Shown here piece after piece: positions 46,535 to 58,474 of a DNA stretch of 64,000 nucleotides. The DNA is taken from NCBI RefSeq assembly GCF_031755915.1, contig NC_083382.1:1302001-1366000 (forward strand). Direction: 5' to 3'. Under the pieces are notes generated by a model. It was not told the origin of the DNA. It ran no database searches and saw only the letters and a program-made list of their open reading frames with translations. Both the position numbers and the translations under genes were made by a program. This DNA is from Ziziphus jujuba. Its lineage: Eukaryota > Streptophyta > Magnoliopsida > Rosales > Rhamnaceae. Each line of letters begins with the position of its first letter. Within the stretch, counting starts at the first letter, position 1.

Positions 46535-47812
46535 ATGGCAGATTCTAGAATAAGAAGAGGGGATCCACCCTTGAGGATCAATGAGGAAGAGTCCGTAGCA
46601 TTTCATGGCGATGACCGAGCTACCGGAAGTGGAGACCAAGTGGACTTGAGAACTATTTTGGAATCAATACAGCGGATGAGTGATCAATTTGAGCATGTAA
46701 ATCAAAGAGTGGGAAGATTAGAAGCCTCACAAGGAAGGCCGAATACAAGAAATAGGCAAGAATTCCATGGAGGACGAGGCCGAGGACGAGGAGGTCGCGA
46801 GAGGCCGAGAGAGGAATTTGATGAGGAGCCATTGGACGGTGACTTTGAGGAAGGTATGGACGAAACCTTTGCTGTCCAAGATAGAGCTGGCCATGGGAGA
46901 TATAGGAGGGAGGATACAGATGAAGATTTGGGAAATATCAAGGTTAATATCCCACCTTTTATGGGTAAAAGTGATCTTGAAGCTTATTTGGAGTGGGAAG
47001 AGAAAATGGAGATGATTTTTGACTGCCACAACTATTCGGAAGGTAAGAAGGTGAAGATGGCAGCAATGGAGTTTGGCCATTATGCACTCCAATGGTGGAT
47101 AAATGAGCAAAGCACCCGAAGGAGGGTTGGTGAAGACTTAATTACAACATGGTGACAAATGAAAGGAGTCATGAGGAAGCGGTTTGTGCCATCCCATTAC
47201 CAAAGGTTGCTGCATCAAAGGCTTCAATCTTTGTCTCAAGGAAGTAGGTCCGTGGAGGATTATTACAAAGAGATGGAGATGTTAATGATGAGGTTAAACA
47301 TGAGGGAGGATAGAGAGGCAACAATGGCAAGATTTCTTGGAGGGTTAAACCGTGACATTGCCAACCAACTTGAATTACAACAATACTTGGAATTGGAGGA
47401 GATGTTGCATGTAGCCATTAAACTTGACAACCAATTCAAGAGGAGGGGTGTTAGTACACGGTTTGGAGGAGTTTCTAGCAGTGGAAGGACAAGTTCAAGT
47501 GGCTGGAAAAACAATTCCACTTATGAAAACAAGTTGAGGCCGAAATTAGGAGAAGAATCTACCAACCGGCCAAGAAGGGAGGTCAAGACCGAATCTGTCC
47601 AAGCACTTAGAGGTGAGATAAAATCTGATCCTAAACCTCAAAAATCTAGAGAAATGATTTGTTTTAAGTGCCAAGGAAGAGTACACATATCCAGCCAATG
47701 CCCAAATAGAAGAATCATGGTATTAAAGGGTAATGGTGAGCTGGAATCCGCAAGTGAAGAAAGTGGAGCTGAAACCGAGCAAGAGGAGGGTTGTAATGAA
47801 GATGAAACCTAA
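46535..47812 (+). pseudogene. gag of the gypsy element, two premature stops
   Basis: Starts [10 protein letters not shown]. It has the arginine/glycine-rich basic segment, the gag domain ([23 protein letters not shown]) and a zinc knuckle near 47660-47705. A TGA at 47153-47155 follows LITTW; the relative at 33 kb has CGA at the same codon, so this is a C-to-T nonsense change seen by direct comparison. The zinc knuckle has Val in place of the conserved Gly before His (CFKCQGRVH versus CFKCQGRGH). A TAA at 47810-47812 separates this part from protease, where the relative has Glu. Role in an intact element: capsid formation and RNA packaging. Confidence 0.9.
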
Positions 47813-47836
47813 CCTGTAGATACATCTAATGCCGAG

Positions 47837-50800
47837 TTGAGCTTGGTTTCAAGGAGAGTACTTGCTGTCTACAAAGATGAAGAGCAGATACAAAGAGAAA
47901 ACATCTTCCACTCTCGCTGCGAAATACAAGGTAAAATTTTTAGCATGATTATAGATAGTGGGAGTTGTACTAATGTGATAAGTAATCTTGTAGTTGATAA
48001 ATTAGGCTTGAAAACAATTAAACATCCAGAACCTTATAGATTACAATGGCTTAATGATAGTGGTGAGATGAAAGTAAACAAACAAGCCAAAGTAAAATTT
48101 AATATAGGTAGATATGAGGATGTAGTTTTATGTGATATTGTGCCTATGATTGCTGGACATATACTATTAGGTAGACCATGGCAATTTGATAAAGATGCTA
48201 CTCATTTTGGTCGAGAAAATAGTATTGTTTTCAGGTTTAAAGGGAAGAAGATCAAGCTGGAACCATTATCTCCTAAAGAGGTTTACAAGGACCAATTACA
48301 AATGCAACAAAGGAGAGAAGCCGAAAAGCTCAAGGAAAAAGCAAGCATGGCACCAACGGCTTCACCATCCATTCAAGAAGGTAAGGTTGAGGTTGCTGAC
48401 CAAGGTAAGGTTTCTAAGGTTCATATTGAGTGGAAAGACCAAGAAAAAGCCGAGAGAGAGGTGAGAAAAGAGAACAAACCCGAGAGCATACAAAATCCAG
48501 AAATTTCCGCCAATGAGAGCCAAACCGAGGGAAGAAAAAGAAAAGAAAGAAAAGAGAGGAAAAACCAGAATTTTTATTTGAGTTTAGGGGATATTAATAA
48601 GGTTATTGAGTGTAAGAAACCTTTGCTGGTCATGCTTTACAAAGAAAATTATTTTAATGATCAAACTAACTTTGAAGAACTTGAATTGCCAAGTTCTATG
48701 ATTTCTCTTTTGAAGGAGTTTGGAGATGTCTTTCCAAGTGAGATTCCAAGTGGACTACCACCTATTCGAGAGATAGAACATCAAATTGACTTTGTTCCAG
48801 GGGCTGCCATACCAAATAGACCAGCTTATAGGAGTAATCCCGAAGAAACAAAGGAGCTGCAAAAACAGGTAAGTGATTTGCTTGATAAAGGATATATTAG
48901 TGAAAGTTTAAATCCATGTGCTGTTCCTGTTTTGTTGGTACCTAAAAAGGATGGTTCTTGGAGAATGTGTGTTAATTGTAGAGCTATAAATAATATTACC
49001 ATCAAATATAGACATCCCATCCCTAGATTAGATGATATGCTTGATGAATTGCATGGTGCTTGCATGTTTACAAAAATTGATCTTAGGAGTGGTTATCACC
49101 AAATTAGGATGAAAGAAGGTGATGAATGGTTAGTTATGCCTTTTGGATTATCCAATGCACCTAGTACTTTCATGAGGCTTATGAATCATGTAATGCGTCC
49201 ATTTATTGGTAAATTTGTGGTTGTTTATTTTGATGACATTTTAATATATAGCCGAAATTTAGATGACCATGTGGATCAACTTAGGCAAGTTTTGCAAGTT
49301 CTTAGAAAGGAAAGATTATTTGCTAACATTAAAAAATGTGACTTTTGCAAAGAAGAGCTTGTGTTTCTAGGTTTTGTAGTAAGTGCTGCAGGAATCAAAG
49401 TTGATCAAGCTAAGGTGAAGGCAATCCAAGAGTGGCCAGTTCCTACTTCTATCACCCAAGTGAGGAGCTTTCATGGCTTGGCAAGCTTTTACCGAAGATT
49501 TGTCAAGGATTTTAGTACCATAGCAGCACCATTGAATGAAGTTGTCAAGAAGAATGTTGGCTTCAAATGGGGGGAAGTGCAAGAAAAATCTTTTAATTTG
49601 TTGAAAGAAAAATTGTGTAATGCACCTTTGTTAGTTTTGCCAAAATTTTCTAAGACTTTTGAAATTGAGTGTGATGCTTCGGGTGTAGGTATTGGAGCTG
49701 TTTTAATGCAAGAAGGAAGGCCCATAGCCTACTTTAGTGAAAAATTGAATGGAGCTGCCCTAAACTACCCGACTTATGACAAGGAGATGTATGCTTTTGT
49801 GAGGGCTTTGGAGACGTGGCAGCATTATCTTATGCCAAAGGAGTTTGTGATTCATACGGATCATGAGTCTTTGAAACATATCAAGGGTCAAGGAAAGCTC
49901 AACCGAAGGCATGCTAAGTGGATTGAGTTTATTGAAACATTTCCATATGTGATCCGCTACAAAAAAGGTAAGGAAAATGTGGTTGCCGATGCATTATCCC
50001 GAAGGTATGTGCTCTTTTCTACCTTAGATGCTAGATTGCTTGGATTTGAACAATTGAAAGAACTTTATGAGCATGATAGTGACTTTGGAGAAATTTTTAG
50101 AACCTGTTTGAAACATGGATTTAATAAATTTTACATATTTGAGGGATATTTGTTTAAGGAAAACAAACTTTGTGTGCCTAATTGTAGTATTAGGGAATTA
50201 CTGGTTCGGGAAGGACATGGGGGTGGTTTAATGGGTCATTTTGGTATTTTAAAGACTTTATCCTTGCTGCAAGAACATTTTTATTGGCCTAACATGAGGA
50301 GAGATGTTGAGAGAATTTGTGAAAGATGTGTGAAGTGCCGAAAAACAAAATCAACATTGAAACCGCATGGATTGTATAAGCCTTTGCCGATTCCTACCTA
50401 TCCTTGAATAGATTTGTCTATGGATTTTATTCTTGGGTTGCCTAGGTCAAGGACAGGTAAGGATTCAATATTTGTTGGAGTAGATAGGTTTACTAAGATG
50501 GCACATTTTATTGCATGTAATAAAACTGATGATGCATCCAACATTGCTAATTTATTTTTCAAGGAAATTGTGAGATTGCATGGAATGCCAAAAACTATTG
50601 TGTCGGATAGGGATGCTAAGTTCTTAAGCTATTTTTGGAAAACATTGTGGGCTAAATTAGGTACTAAGCTTTTATTTTCAATTACTTGTAATCCACAAAC
50701 TGATGGACAAACCGAAGTAGTAAATAGAACCTTGTCTGCATTGTTAAGAGCATTAATTAGTAGAAATTTAAGGACTTGGGAAGAATGTTTGCCACATGTT

Positions 50801-51591
50801 GAATTTGCATATAATAGGTCTTTACATTCAGCAACTAAATTTACTCCATTTTAAATTGTTTATGGTTTTAATCCTTTGACTCCATTAGATTTAACACCTT
50901 TGCCTTTAAGTGAGCGTGCTAATCTAGATGGAAAACAAAAAGCTGATTTTGTAAAGTTCATGAGAAAACCCGAGCAAACATTGAGAGGAGGACCGAGCAA
51001 TATGCAAGGGTGGCTAATCAAGGCCGAAAATCAATGGTGTTTGAACCTGGAGATTGGGTGTGGCTGCATTTAAGGAAAGAAAGATTCCCCGAACAAAGGA
51101 AATCAAAACTCATGCCGAGGGGTGATGGTCCTTTTCAAGTTTTGGAGAGGATAAACGACAATGCTTACAAGCTTGATCTACCGGGTGAGTATAATGTTAG
51201 TGCTTCCTTTAATGTTGCTGATTTATCTCCTTTTGCTGCAGGTGATGATTTCGATTTGAGGACAAATCCTTTTCAAGAGGAGGGGAATGATGCGAATCCA
51301 CCTGAGACAGCTCGACCAACAACCAGCTGGGGTGCTGACCCATTACAAATGAAGGTGGGGCCGATCACTAGGGCCCAAGCCAAGAAGTTCAAGGACAATC
51401 TTGCTGTCTTCATACAAGGAATAAGTCATATTCAAGAGGGGTTGGCCATATCTAAAGAACAAAGGCCTGTTTTACTCATACAAGCAATAGAAGCCAAAAC
51501 GGGGTCGGGTGACGTTTTTGGTAACAATAAAGAGGCCGGGTTGTATGAATTGGAACCCCATCTTTATGGGTTTAATTTATATGGAGGATGA
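47837..51591 (+). pseudogene. pol of the gypsy element (PR-RT-RH-INT), broken
   Basis: The longest open piece is 47837-50407. Protease active site DSGSCTNV is near 47955. Reverse transcriptase runs from [17 protein letters not shown] near 48750 with the catalytic YFDD at about 49225-49240. RNase H starts [16 protein letters not shown] near 49665. The integrase HHCC finger ([11 protein letters not shown] ... CERCVKCRK) is near 50215-50345. A TGA at 50405-50407, where related proteins have Trp, precedes the integrase core ([27 protein letters not shown], the D-D-E positions). A further TAA lies at about 50852 and a frameshift at about 50970-51010, after which the C-terminus ([28 protein letters not shown]) continues into the 3' LTR and ends at 51591. 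Not functional as it stands. Confidence 0.92.
51275..51287 (+). other. Polypurine tract of the gypsy element
   Basis: AAGAGGAGGGGAA lies directly before the 3' LTR, identical to the tract in the 33-kb element. Confidence 0.88.
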
Positions 51592-52429
51592 GTCATAGAA
51601 ACCAGCCAAAGCATCTTCAAAGCCGACCAACAAGGAGGTTTGCGCACAAGGAGAAGGAAAGGCCGGATTTGCTGTATTCTTCGCGGGCTTTACTGTATTT
51701 TACTGTATTAGCCTTTTCTCTTACTTCCAAGCAAGGGCAACGTGAGGAACTTCACAATAAGCTTATTTGGAATCCTACAAAGCATATTGAAGCTGATTTG
51801 GAGCTCACTTGGGTCAAAAAATTGGTCAAAGTCAATGTAGTCAAAAAGCTAGTCTTTTAGTTTCCTAATTTTATTCTACTTTTTGTTTTAGGAAACTACC
51901 ATTATTTTTAGTTTCTATTTATTTATTTTCTGGACAAATAAGATTAGGAAAGTTATTATTTTATTATTTTCTTTGTAAATTAATTAATTCCTAATTCAAA
52001 ATAAAGGAATTAATTAATCCAAATTAGATTAGGAAAAGGAAAGTTTCGGCCAAGGTAGAATTCTTCATTGAGTGGCCGGTTTTTCCTAGGGTTTTTAGGG
52101 TTTATTTTGTTTCTTTAAAAGCCTATTTAAAGGCTTATTTTTCACTAATAAGAGAACTTTAAAACTTTGATTTGATTAAAAAAAATACTTGTGAGATTAA
52201 TTATCTCTTTGTTCTTTGAGAACACCTAAAACACCATTAGAGAATTGGTTGTTTTAGTTTGACTTATCAATAGGTTTTCCATCCCCTATTGTGGCGTCTA
52301 CATTATACCAAGGTTTCTAACCACAGGTTGGTTAGAGGTTGAGGTCCATTCCATTAGAACTTGAACTTAATTAAAGATCCGGGCTAATATAATACGGGTT
52401 TAGGAGCAGGTCATCCTAGGTTCGTATCA
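51288..52429 (+). repeat. 3' LTR of the gypsy element
   Basis: Same length and ends as the 5' LTR. Its first 300 bp are also read as the C-terminal end of pol. Confidence 0.95.
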
Positions 52430-54393
52430 CATCATGACATTACTTCATACAGTGTTGCACCTGCTGTCCGAGACAAGCCACCACAGGGAAGTCATGGTGA
52501 AAAAGATGAAGGTGTTCCACTTACAAGTAGTGGAAGAAGTAAGAAACAAAAACAGGCGTCTATGAAAAGTAAGGGTAAAGGAGGGAATGGGAGATAAGCC
52601 GACAGATTAGCCTTCATCATCGACTGCAGGAGTTGCTGCTCATGTTCGTGTTAAACCATCGACTCCATCCCATGATGAGGTTTGAACAAATTGTATGAAT
52701 GTTTATCTTTTTCATTATTGCAAGTACTAATCATTATTGTTTCTTTTAGGTACCTTTGAGAGAGAGATTAACTATCCTTGAAGGTGAAGTGGCTAATGTA
52801 CGGCAAGACGTTAAGAATTTAAGAATCGCCATGCTTAGAGTGTTTGCAAGTTTAGAGACCAAGCTTGATAAGTTAATGAAGCACCAAGGAGTAGGAGTTG
52901 GTGCTGACGGGTTGGAAGATGGGATGGAAGCGGACGTTGAAGGGGATGAAAGTAAAGAAGAGTTTGGTCTCGATGCGACCCCCGTTGATAGACAGTCACG
53001 TCCATCAGTTGTAGACGATGCAGGACCAAATGTTAAGATTATTGAGAAGTGTCTCCATCAATGTTTCCAGCCGGGAGACGTGCAAGAAAAGTAGCAGCTG
53101 CTAAGCAAAGTATAGATATTGGGAGGCGGGATAGGAAGGCGGCAGTAGCTATTACAACTCCTTACAGTGTTGGAGGCTTGCGGAAAAAACTACAGTGTAC
53201 TTTACCCGGTGCATCTTCTACTTTGAAGTTCGACCAATACAAACCAGCACCACGCAACTTGTAAAACTTTTTGACCAATTTATGAAGTCCGATTGGGCAG
53301 CAAAGGTTGATATGAACATTTTGTCTGTGGGTAAAGACTTTTTCAAGTTGCTTATAACCAGTGAGAAGTGGCTAAATCATGATGTAAGTATTTTTCGATC
53401 AAGATTTTTATTTTATAATTTGATAAATTCCATAGATAGTCATTCAACTGCATGGATGTAATTTAAAATTAACTCATTTTTCAATGCAGCATACGGAAGT
53501 CATGCCTTACTTATTTTGTGTACATGCCAATCGATTCCCTGATGTTTTTTATCCTGGTTTTGAGGTGATAGATGGAGGATTTTGGGTAAGTAAAGAAGTA
53601 TTAAAGGCCAGGTGTCCTATATGTGGCTATTGTGATTTTGGATAACTAATAATTTATTTTGTTGTAGGTATACATTGAGCAATGTTATGGAAAGTTCCTT
53701 GCCAATCCATCTAATTTCCAATTCTCATATGCAATGCAAGAATATATATTGGGGATTCGATTGAAGGATTCGAAGCCATGGAAATGCGTAAATCATGTAC
53801 AATATACATGTCCAAATTGTGTAATGTTAACTATTCATTTATTCATGTGCCTTCCTTTATTTGTTGTACTAGCTGAAATCCTGTAATATATTGACAGTTG
53901 TTGATTCCACTAAAGAAGCGCAACATACATTAGCTTCTAGGGCACGTGGACTTGAAAAAGCATCGTATGACTGTATATGACTCAGATAAGGCTGGCAACC
54001 AAAACATGGGAGAAATTTATTTCCAGAAATTATGCATTATGTTACTTTATTTACTGTGATCTGCATCCTTTTATGAGCAGCGGACGGATCTTGTAGACTC
54101 CGTTGATGAGTTTACATGTGAATTGGTACAAAATTCTCCTCAGCAAAGTAATGGGTAAAGCTCCTTAATATGTATATGTTTGTTGAATAAATATTAATTA
54201 TTGAATATGGTTCTAATAATACTAATATATGTTATAATAATTATTTTTTTGTAGTGGTGACTGTGGCATGTTTACACTCAAGACCATTGAGTTTTTACAT
54301 GCTAGATTACCAGTGACATTTACACAAGATGACATAGAGTTCTTTAGGAGGAAGTATGCATATGAGGCTTACAACAAAGAACTAAGCATATGA

Positions 54394-55254
54394 GCTGGGT
54401 GGTGATGCATTTTTTTTTTCTTTTTGTCATGTTTATAGATGCATATTCTTTATTGTATTAGACTTTTAATTGTAAAGATAATGGTGGCTTATAATGTTCA
54501 TTTAACAAAGATAACGATGTGTTATTGATGTAAGGATAACTAATTGACCTTATAGAAAATGTGCCATGTTTATTTATTAGAATTCCATTATGCACAAACG
54601 TCTTACGAGCTCAATTGGAGATTCTAAAAACTTTTCCGCTTATCGGAAAATATTTCCTCTGGGCGGAAAACTTTTCCTCCTGGAGGAAAAATTTTCCTCC
54701 AGTCGGAAATCTCATATGGAGATCAATTGAAGCCTTTGGATAATTTTCCGCTAGGCGAAAAATTTTTCCTCCAAGCGGAAATCATTTTCCTCCTATTGGA
54801 AAAAATTTCCTCCAAGTGAAAATCGTTGAATAATTTTTACTCCTATCAGAAACTAATTTCCTCCACTTGGAAAATCAATTTCTAATAGATTATTTAAGTT
54901 AATAGTAGGGTAAAAAAATTGAGAGTGGAGACAAATATTATATAAGATAAAGATGGATTTAACAAAAAATGTATTGACATTTAAAATCAATAACCATTTT
55001 AAAGAAAAGAAAAAATGATATATATATTTTTTTTCTTTTCAAAATCATTTGGACATTTCATAAAATCAGATGTGAAGTAAAGATTTAAAATCAACTCCAG
55101 AAAGCCTCTTTTCATTTGGGATTAAATTCAAAAAAAAAAAAAAAGATTGCTAATAAATCTTCCACCGTCGAGTAGAAAATATAATATCGAAGATATGAAA
55201 TAATTATCAAAACATATTAAACCATAACACTAAATTAAAACTTTATAATTCAAA
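54394..55254. other. Region between the convergent MULE genes
   Basis: No gene. AT-rich, holding the right GGCGGAAAA cluster at 54629-54880. Presumed 3' ends and terminators of the two convergent genes. Confidence 0.5.
54629..54880 (+). repeat. GGCGGAAAA minisatellite, right cluster
   Basis: About eight to ten degenerate repeats of TTTTCC(T/G)CC...GGAAAA in both orientations, for example CTTTTCCGCTTATCGGAAAA and GGAGGAAAAATTTTCCTCC. Together with 42906-42992 they bracket the Ulp1 gene. Confidence 0.8.
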
Positions 55255-57805
55255 GCATAAAAAAATGGATTCGTACATATCTGCCTATAATGTCCAACAC
55301 CACCGCATCGGCTACATCTACGTCCAATAACATCTTCACCTTCGGATGGTATGCGTTGCATCCTCGGCCTACCAGCTCACCTACGTGTCAATCTTCGTGG
55401 AAGAATAATATGACTTGCCACGTCATCCGGGGCATGCTACCATTTTTCATCTAACACAGGATAAATGGACTCAGCATAAGCTGCACGATATGCATCCGTG
55501 GTGTAGTAATGAAAACATGTGCCATAATGAGCAATTTTGCGGTCTCTGCAAGTGGCAATACAATGATCACAAGGATATTGATCAAGATTGAAGACTTTGC
55601 ATGAGCATATTTTTTCTTGGAGATTAACTATACCCCTCAAACTCCTATCCTCCACAAGAAATTCATGCATATTAATGGCTTTCGCACGTAGTTCGATGGA
55701 CTCCAAATTTTGTAGTTTGAGTTGCTCTTCCATATGGTCAGTCACAAGCTTCATCAATTTTGCACCTGTAGTACGTCGCTCATAAAACCACCTTTGTAGT
55801 AAATCCCGTATGTGCTCAATTAATGCTACTATTGGCATCTCTCTAGCATATAGCAAAATACCATTCAAGCATTCTGCAATATTGGTGGTCATGATAGTGT
55901 ACCTTCTACATGGAGAAAGAGAACGTGCCCACCTTGTAGCGTCACATGATCGAATGTACTGGGCAACCCTACTATTTTTTGCCTCAATTTGTCTCATATA
56001 AAACTCAAAATATTCAACCAAATACTCACTAGTTGCGAGCATGAAACATTATATTATTGTTTCATCTTTCGCATGTCCATTTGCTTTAATATTTCTGCTT
56101 ATATGGTACGTGCACAATGCATGGTATGCATTGGAAAAAACTTTGCGTAATGCCCTTTCAATAGCGGGGTGTCTATCACTCAAAAACACCAAATCCGGGA
56201 AATCGCCAATGGCATCCTTGAGGTTTTGGAAAAACCATGTATATGCTTGCTCGTTCTCTCCATCTCCAATGCCAAAAGCCAAAGGATATATTTGCTTGTT
56301 GCCATCCATGCCCGACGCAATATACATGTACCCTTTGTATTTCCCTTTCAATGTAGCTGCATCAACAGCCAACACGAGTCTTATTTGGGATTTAAATCCC
56401 CTAATACTTGCTCCAATCACCATAAAGAAATATACAAAATTATTATTATTGTCTGTTTTGATACGTGTAAAAGTCTCAGGGTTCTTCGACACTAACTCAT
56501 AACAGTAGGCAGGCAACTTAGCAAAATTCTCCTCTAGAGATCCCCTAATACTGTTAAGTGCATACTCTTTACCTCTCCATGCTTTGTTGTAGCTTATATT
56601 CATCCCATATTTCTACAAAAAATCATGTTGAATTTCTTTGGGTTTGTAAACATGTGCAATACCTTCATATTTAGATTTGATACATTGCCTGATAACCCAG
56701 CTACTGGCCTGCTTATGTTCTCGATGCACGATATCTAACGAGCAACTGTGTACATTATCAATTTTCACAACAAATATTTCTCCATTTTTAAATGTGGTTG
56801 CACGTAGTCGCCATTTACAAGTATTTTCCAAGCATACAACCTCATACCGTTGTGTAGTTGACCGTGTCACCTTAAATTCCTTATTTTCACGCATGCAATA
56901 GATACTCAGTTTATTCTGTAAGTCACGTTTGTTGCGAAATAATTGTCCAACTACTATGCTCTCACAGCCAGTGAACTTTGATGAAAATATGGCCACAGAA
57001 CCACTTCTGTTGCTCAATGATATGTGGTCATTTGTAGCACGATGAACTCTAGCATCATCAACTCCTTCATTATTCATTTTAGGATGCATATCATTATCAT
57101 TGTCCGGCAACTCATGATCAAAATCTACATCATTACGATCAACATCATCCCTTGCTGCATTGTAATTCTCATCATGATCAATATTATGCAACTACTTATA
57201 CTCCTCATCATTAGGAAACTGTTCGGCATAGTCACCTCCAACATCAACTCCTTCGTGGATGTTAAATGATGTCCAAGCCCCACAAACATCAACTTGATCT
57301 CTAAACTAAGTTTCTTGAGCCATAATTTCCTGAGATGTAACCTGAATAGGTTCAGTACCAGAACTTGTGGTAGACGAACGCCAATTAGAGGACAAGAAAA
57401 AGAATGAAGATTACTCCCACTATCCGAATCAAAGGCTGTTTGATGAACATTTCTAGATACATGTTCAACTTTCGAAATCACCTCAACATACAATGGAGGC
57501 TGTATCATTGTCATCCTTCCATTCCTCGCTTCTTGAAGAAAGCATTTCACATCCCTATCACAGCAAATTTCTGTAGGATCCAACTTTTCTGCACATCGTC
57601 CATATATCTATTTTAGCTTTAGCAAATATTCATTTCAATCTATCTCAATAGAATTGAAAATCTCATCCTCTAACTCTGATTTTGTGCATCTCTGACCAAC
57701 GGAAACCATTATATTTTTACCATTTCGATATTCCTAATTACCACTATCATTTTGTACCAATGTTCTATTGTATAAAACCGCAATTACAATATCATTATCT
57801 TTCAT
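55255..57805 (-). pseudogene. MuDR-type (MULE) transposase, multiple stops
   Basis: Read leftward from an ATG at 57805. The N-terminal PB1-like region (PTEICCDRDVKCFLQEARN) is near 57530-57580. The Mutator DNA-binding domain (VGQLFRNKRDLQNKL; YEVVCLENTCKWRLRA) is at about 56800-56960. The MULE catalytic domain follows with all three acidic positions visible: VDAATLKGKYKG, LSDRHPAIERAL and TTNIAECLNG. Then a SWIM zinc finger (CSCKVFNL...CDHC) near 55555-55615, and a terminal knuckle CSRCGGVGHYRQIC near 55285-55325. In-frame stops occur near 57744, 57627, 57603, 56614 (DFL-stop-KYG), 56043, 55438 and 55389. Where the family residue can be inferred (Gln, Arg or Trp), the stop fits a C-to-T change on one strand. 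Expected role: cut-and-paste transposase of the element. Confidence 0.9.
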
Positions 57806-58474
57806 TTTACTACAAAATTAAATGAATAACGTTAAACCAAATCAATAAATATATAAAAATTTGAATAATACTAAACAAACATATTAACTGTATTAAAAAA
57901 GTTGATTCTGTTTTTTTTTTTTGGGCCAAATATAGCTTTTTCCTACTGACGGAAAACTGGCGGAAATTGGCAAAAAATTAGCGACAAACTTGCGAAAACT
58001 GACAAACTGGAAGAAAATGGCAGAAGTTCATCTTTTTCGCCAAATTTTCTCCGTTTTTACTGTTTTTCGTAATTTTTCAGTTTTACACAAATTTTCTCCC
58101 ATTTTCAAACTATATGTTATCTAAATATCTTTAAACTCACATATAACAACTTATAAATTAATTTCTTGCATACCCATATTAAATAAAAAGCTTAAAAATT
58201 CCAAAACTAACAAAAAATACAAGAAAAAAGAGAAAAAACATATATTTCCTTAGTTTCATCTAATAAGAAAAAAATAAAATTTTTATCTGAATTTAGTTTC
58301 AGAGATAAAAAAAATACAAGAAAATAATAGTGAGAGGAGATGAGATGCAAAGAGTGTTTGTGGCTTGTTAGAAAAAATCCTTGCACAAAACATAAACGGC
58401 TGTGTAGAGGAAAAAGAAAAGGATAAAAAAAATATATTGCATAATTTTCAATTTTATCAAGGATAATTTTATCC
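57806..58474. other. MULE right subterminal region
   Basis: Non-coding, AT-rich. A stretch near 57945-58090 contains GACGGAAAACTGGCGGAAAT and inverse-like CGCCAAATTTTCTCCG segments, related in composition to the two GGCGGAAAA clusters. Confidence 0.5.

Larger units (their letters stand above)
44233..52429 (+). mobile_element. Full-length Ty3/gypsy LTR retrotransposon, decayed
   Basis: LTRs of 1,142 bp at 44233-45374 and 51288-52429, perfect 5-bp duplications CATCA (44228-44232 and 52430-52434), initiator-Met primer-binding site and a polypurine tract. Gag is followed by protease, reverse transcriptase, RNase H and integrase, the gypsy order. The two LTRs differ at about fifteen positions by eye (roughly 98.7% identity), so it is older than the gag-only relative at 33 kb. 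Several stops and one frameshift break gag and pol. It is inserted in exon 3 of the MULE Ulp1 gene. Confidence 0.95.
43059..54393 (+). pseudogene. DUF1985-Ulp1 protease gene of the MULE, split by a retrotransposon
   Basis: Exon 1 (43059-43763, 235 codons) holds a DUF1985 domain (NFGGRGARFTWRDYTIITGL). Exon 2 (43857-44000) begins IWGFETIPSSG and exon 3 starts at 44156 (YPVHGLMNVTKFEL); all have GT-AG borders and matching phase. Exon 3 is interrupted at 44233 by the gypsy element and resumes at 52430. Downstream exons include a coiled-coil-like stretch (LTILEGEVANVRQDVKNLRI) near 52760-52870, DQFMKSDWAAKV near 53275, and YIEQCYGKFLANP near 53675. The C-terminal C48 protease domain keeps its catalytic residues: His next to LLGHVDLKKHRM near 53928, and QQSNG then GDCGMF with the Cys codon at 54262-54264. 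Damage: a TAG at 53931-53933 where the family has Trp right after the catalytic His, and frame changes near 52600, 53050 and 53250. The frame ends at 54393. Family role: cleavage of SUMO-like modifiers; transposon function unknown. Confidence 0.85.
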
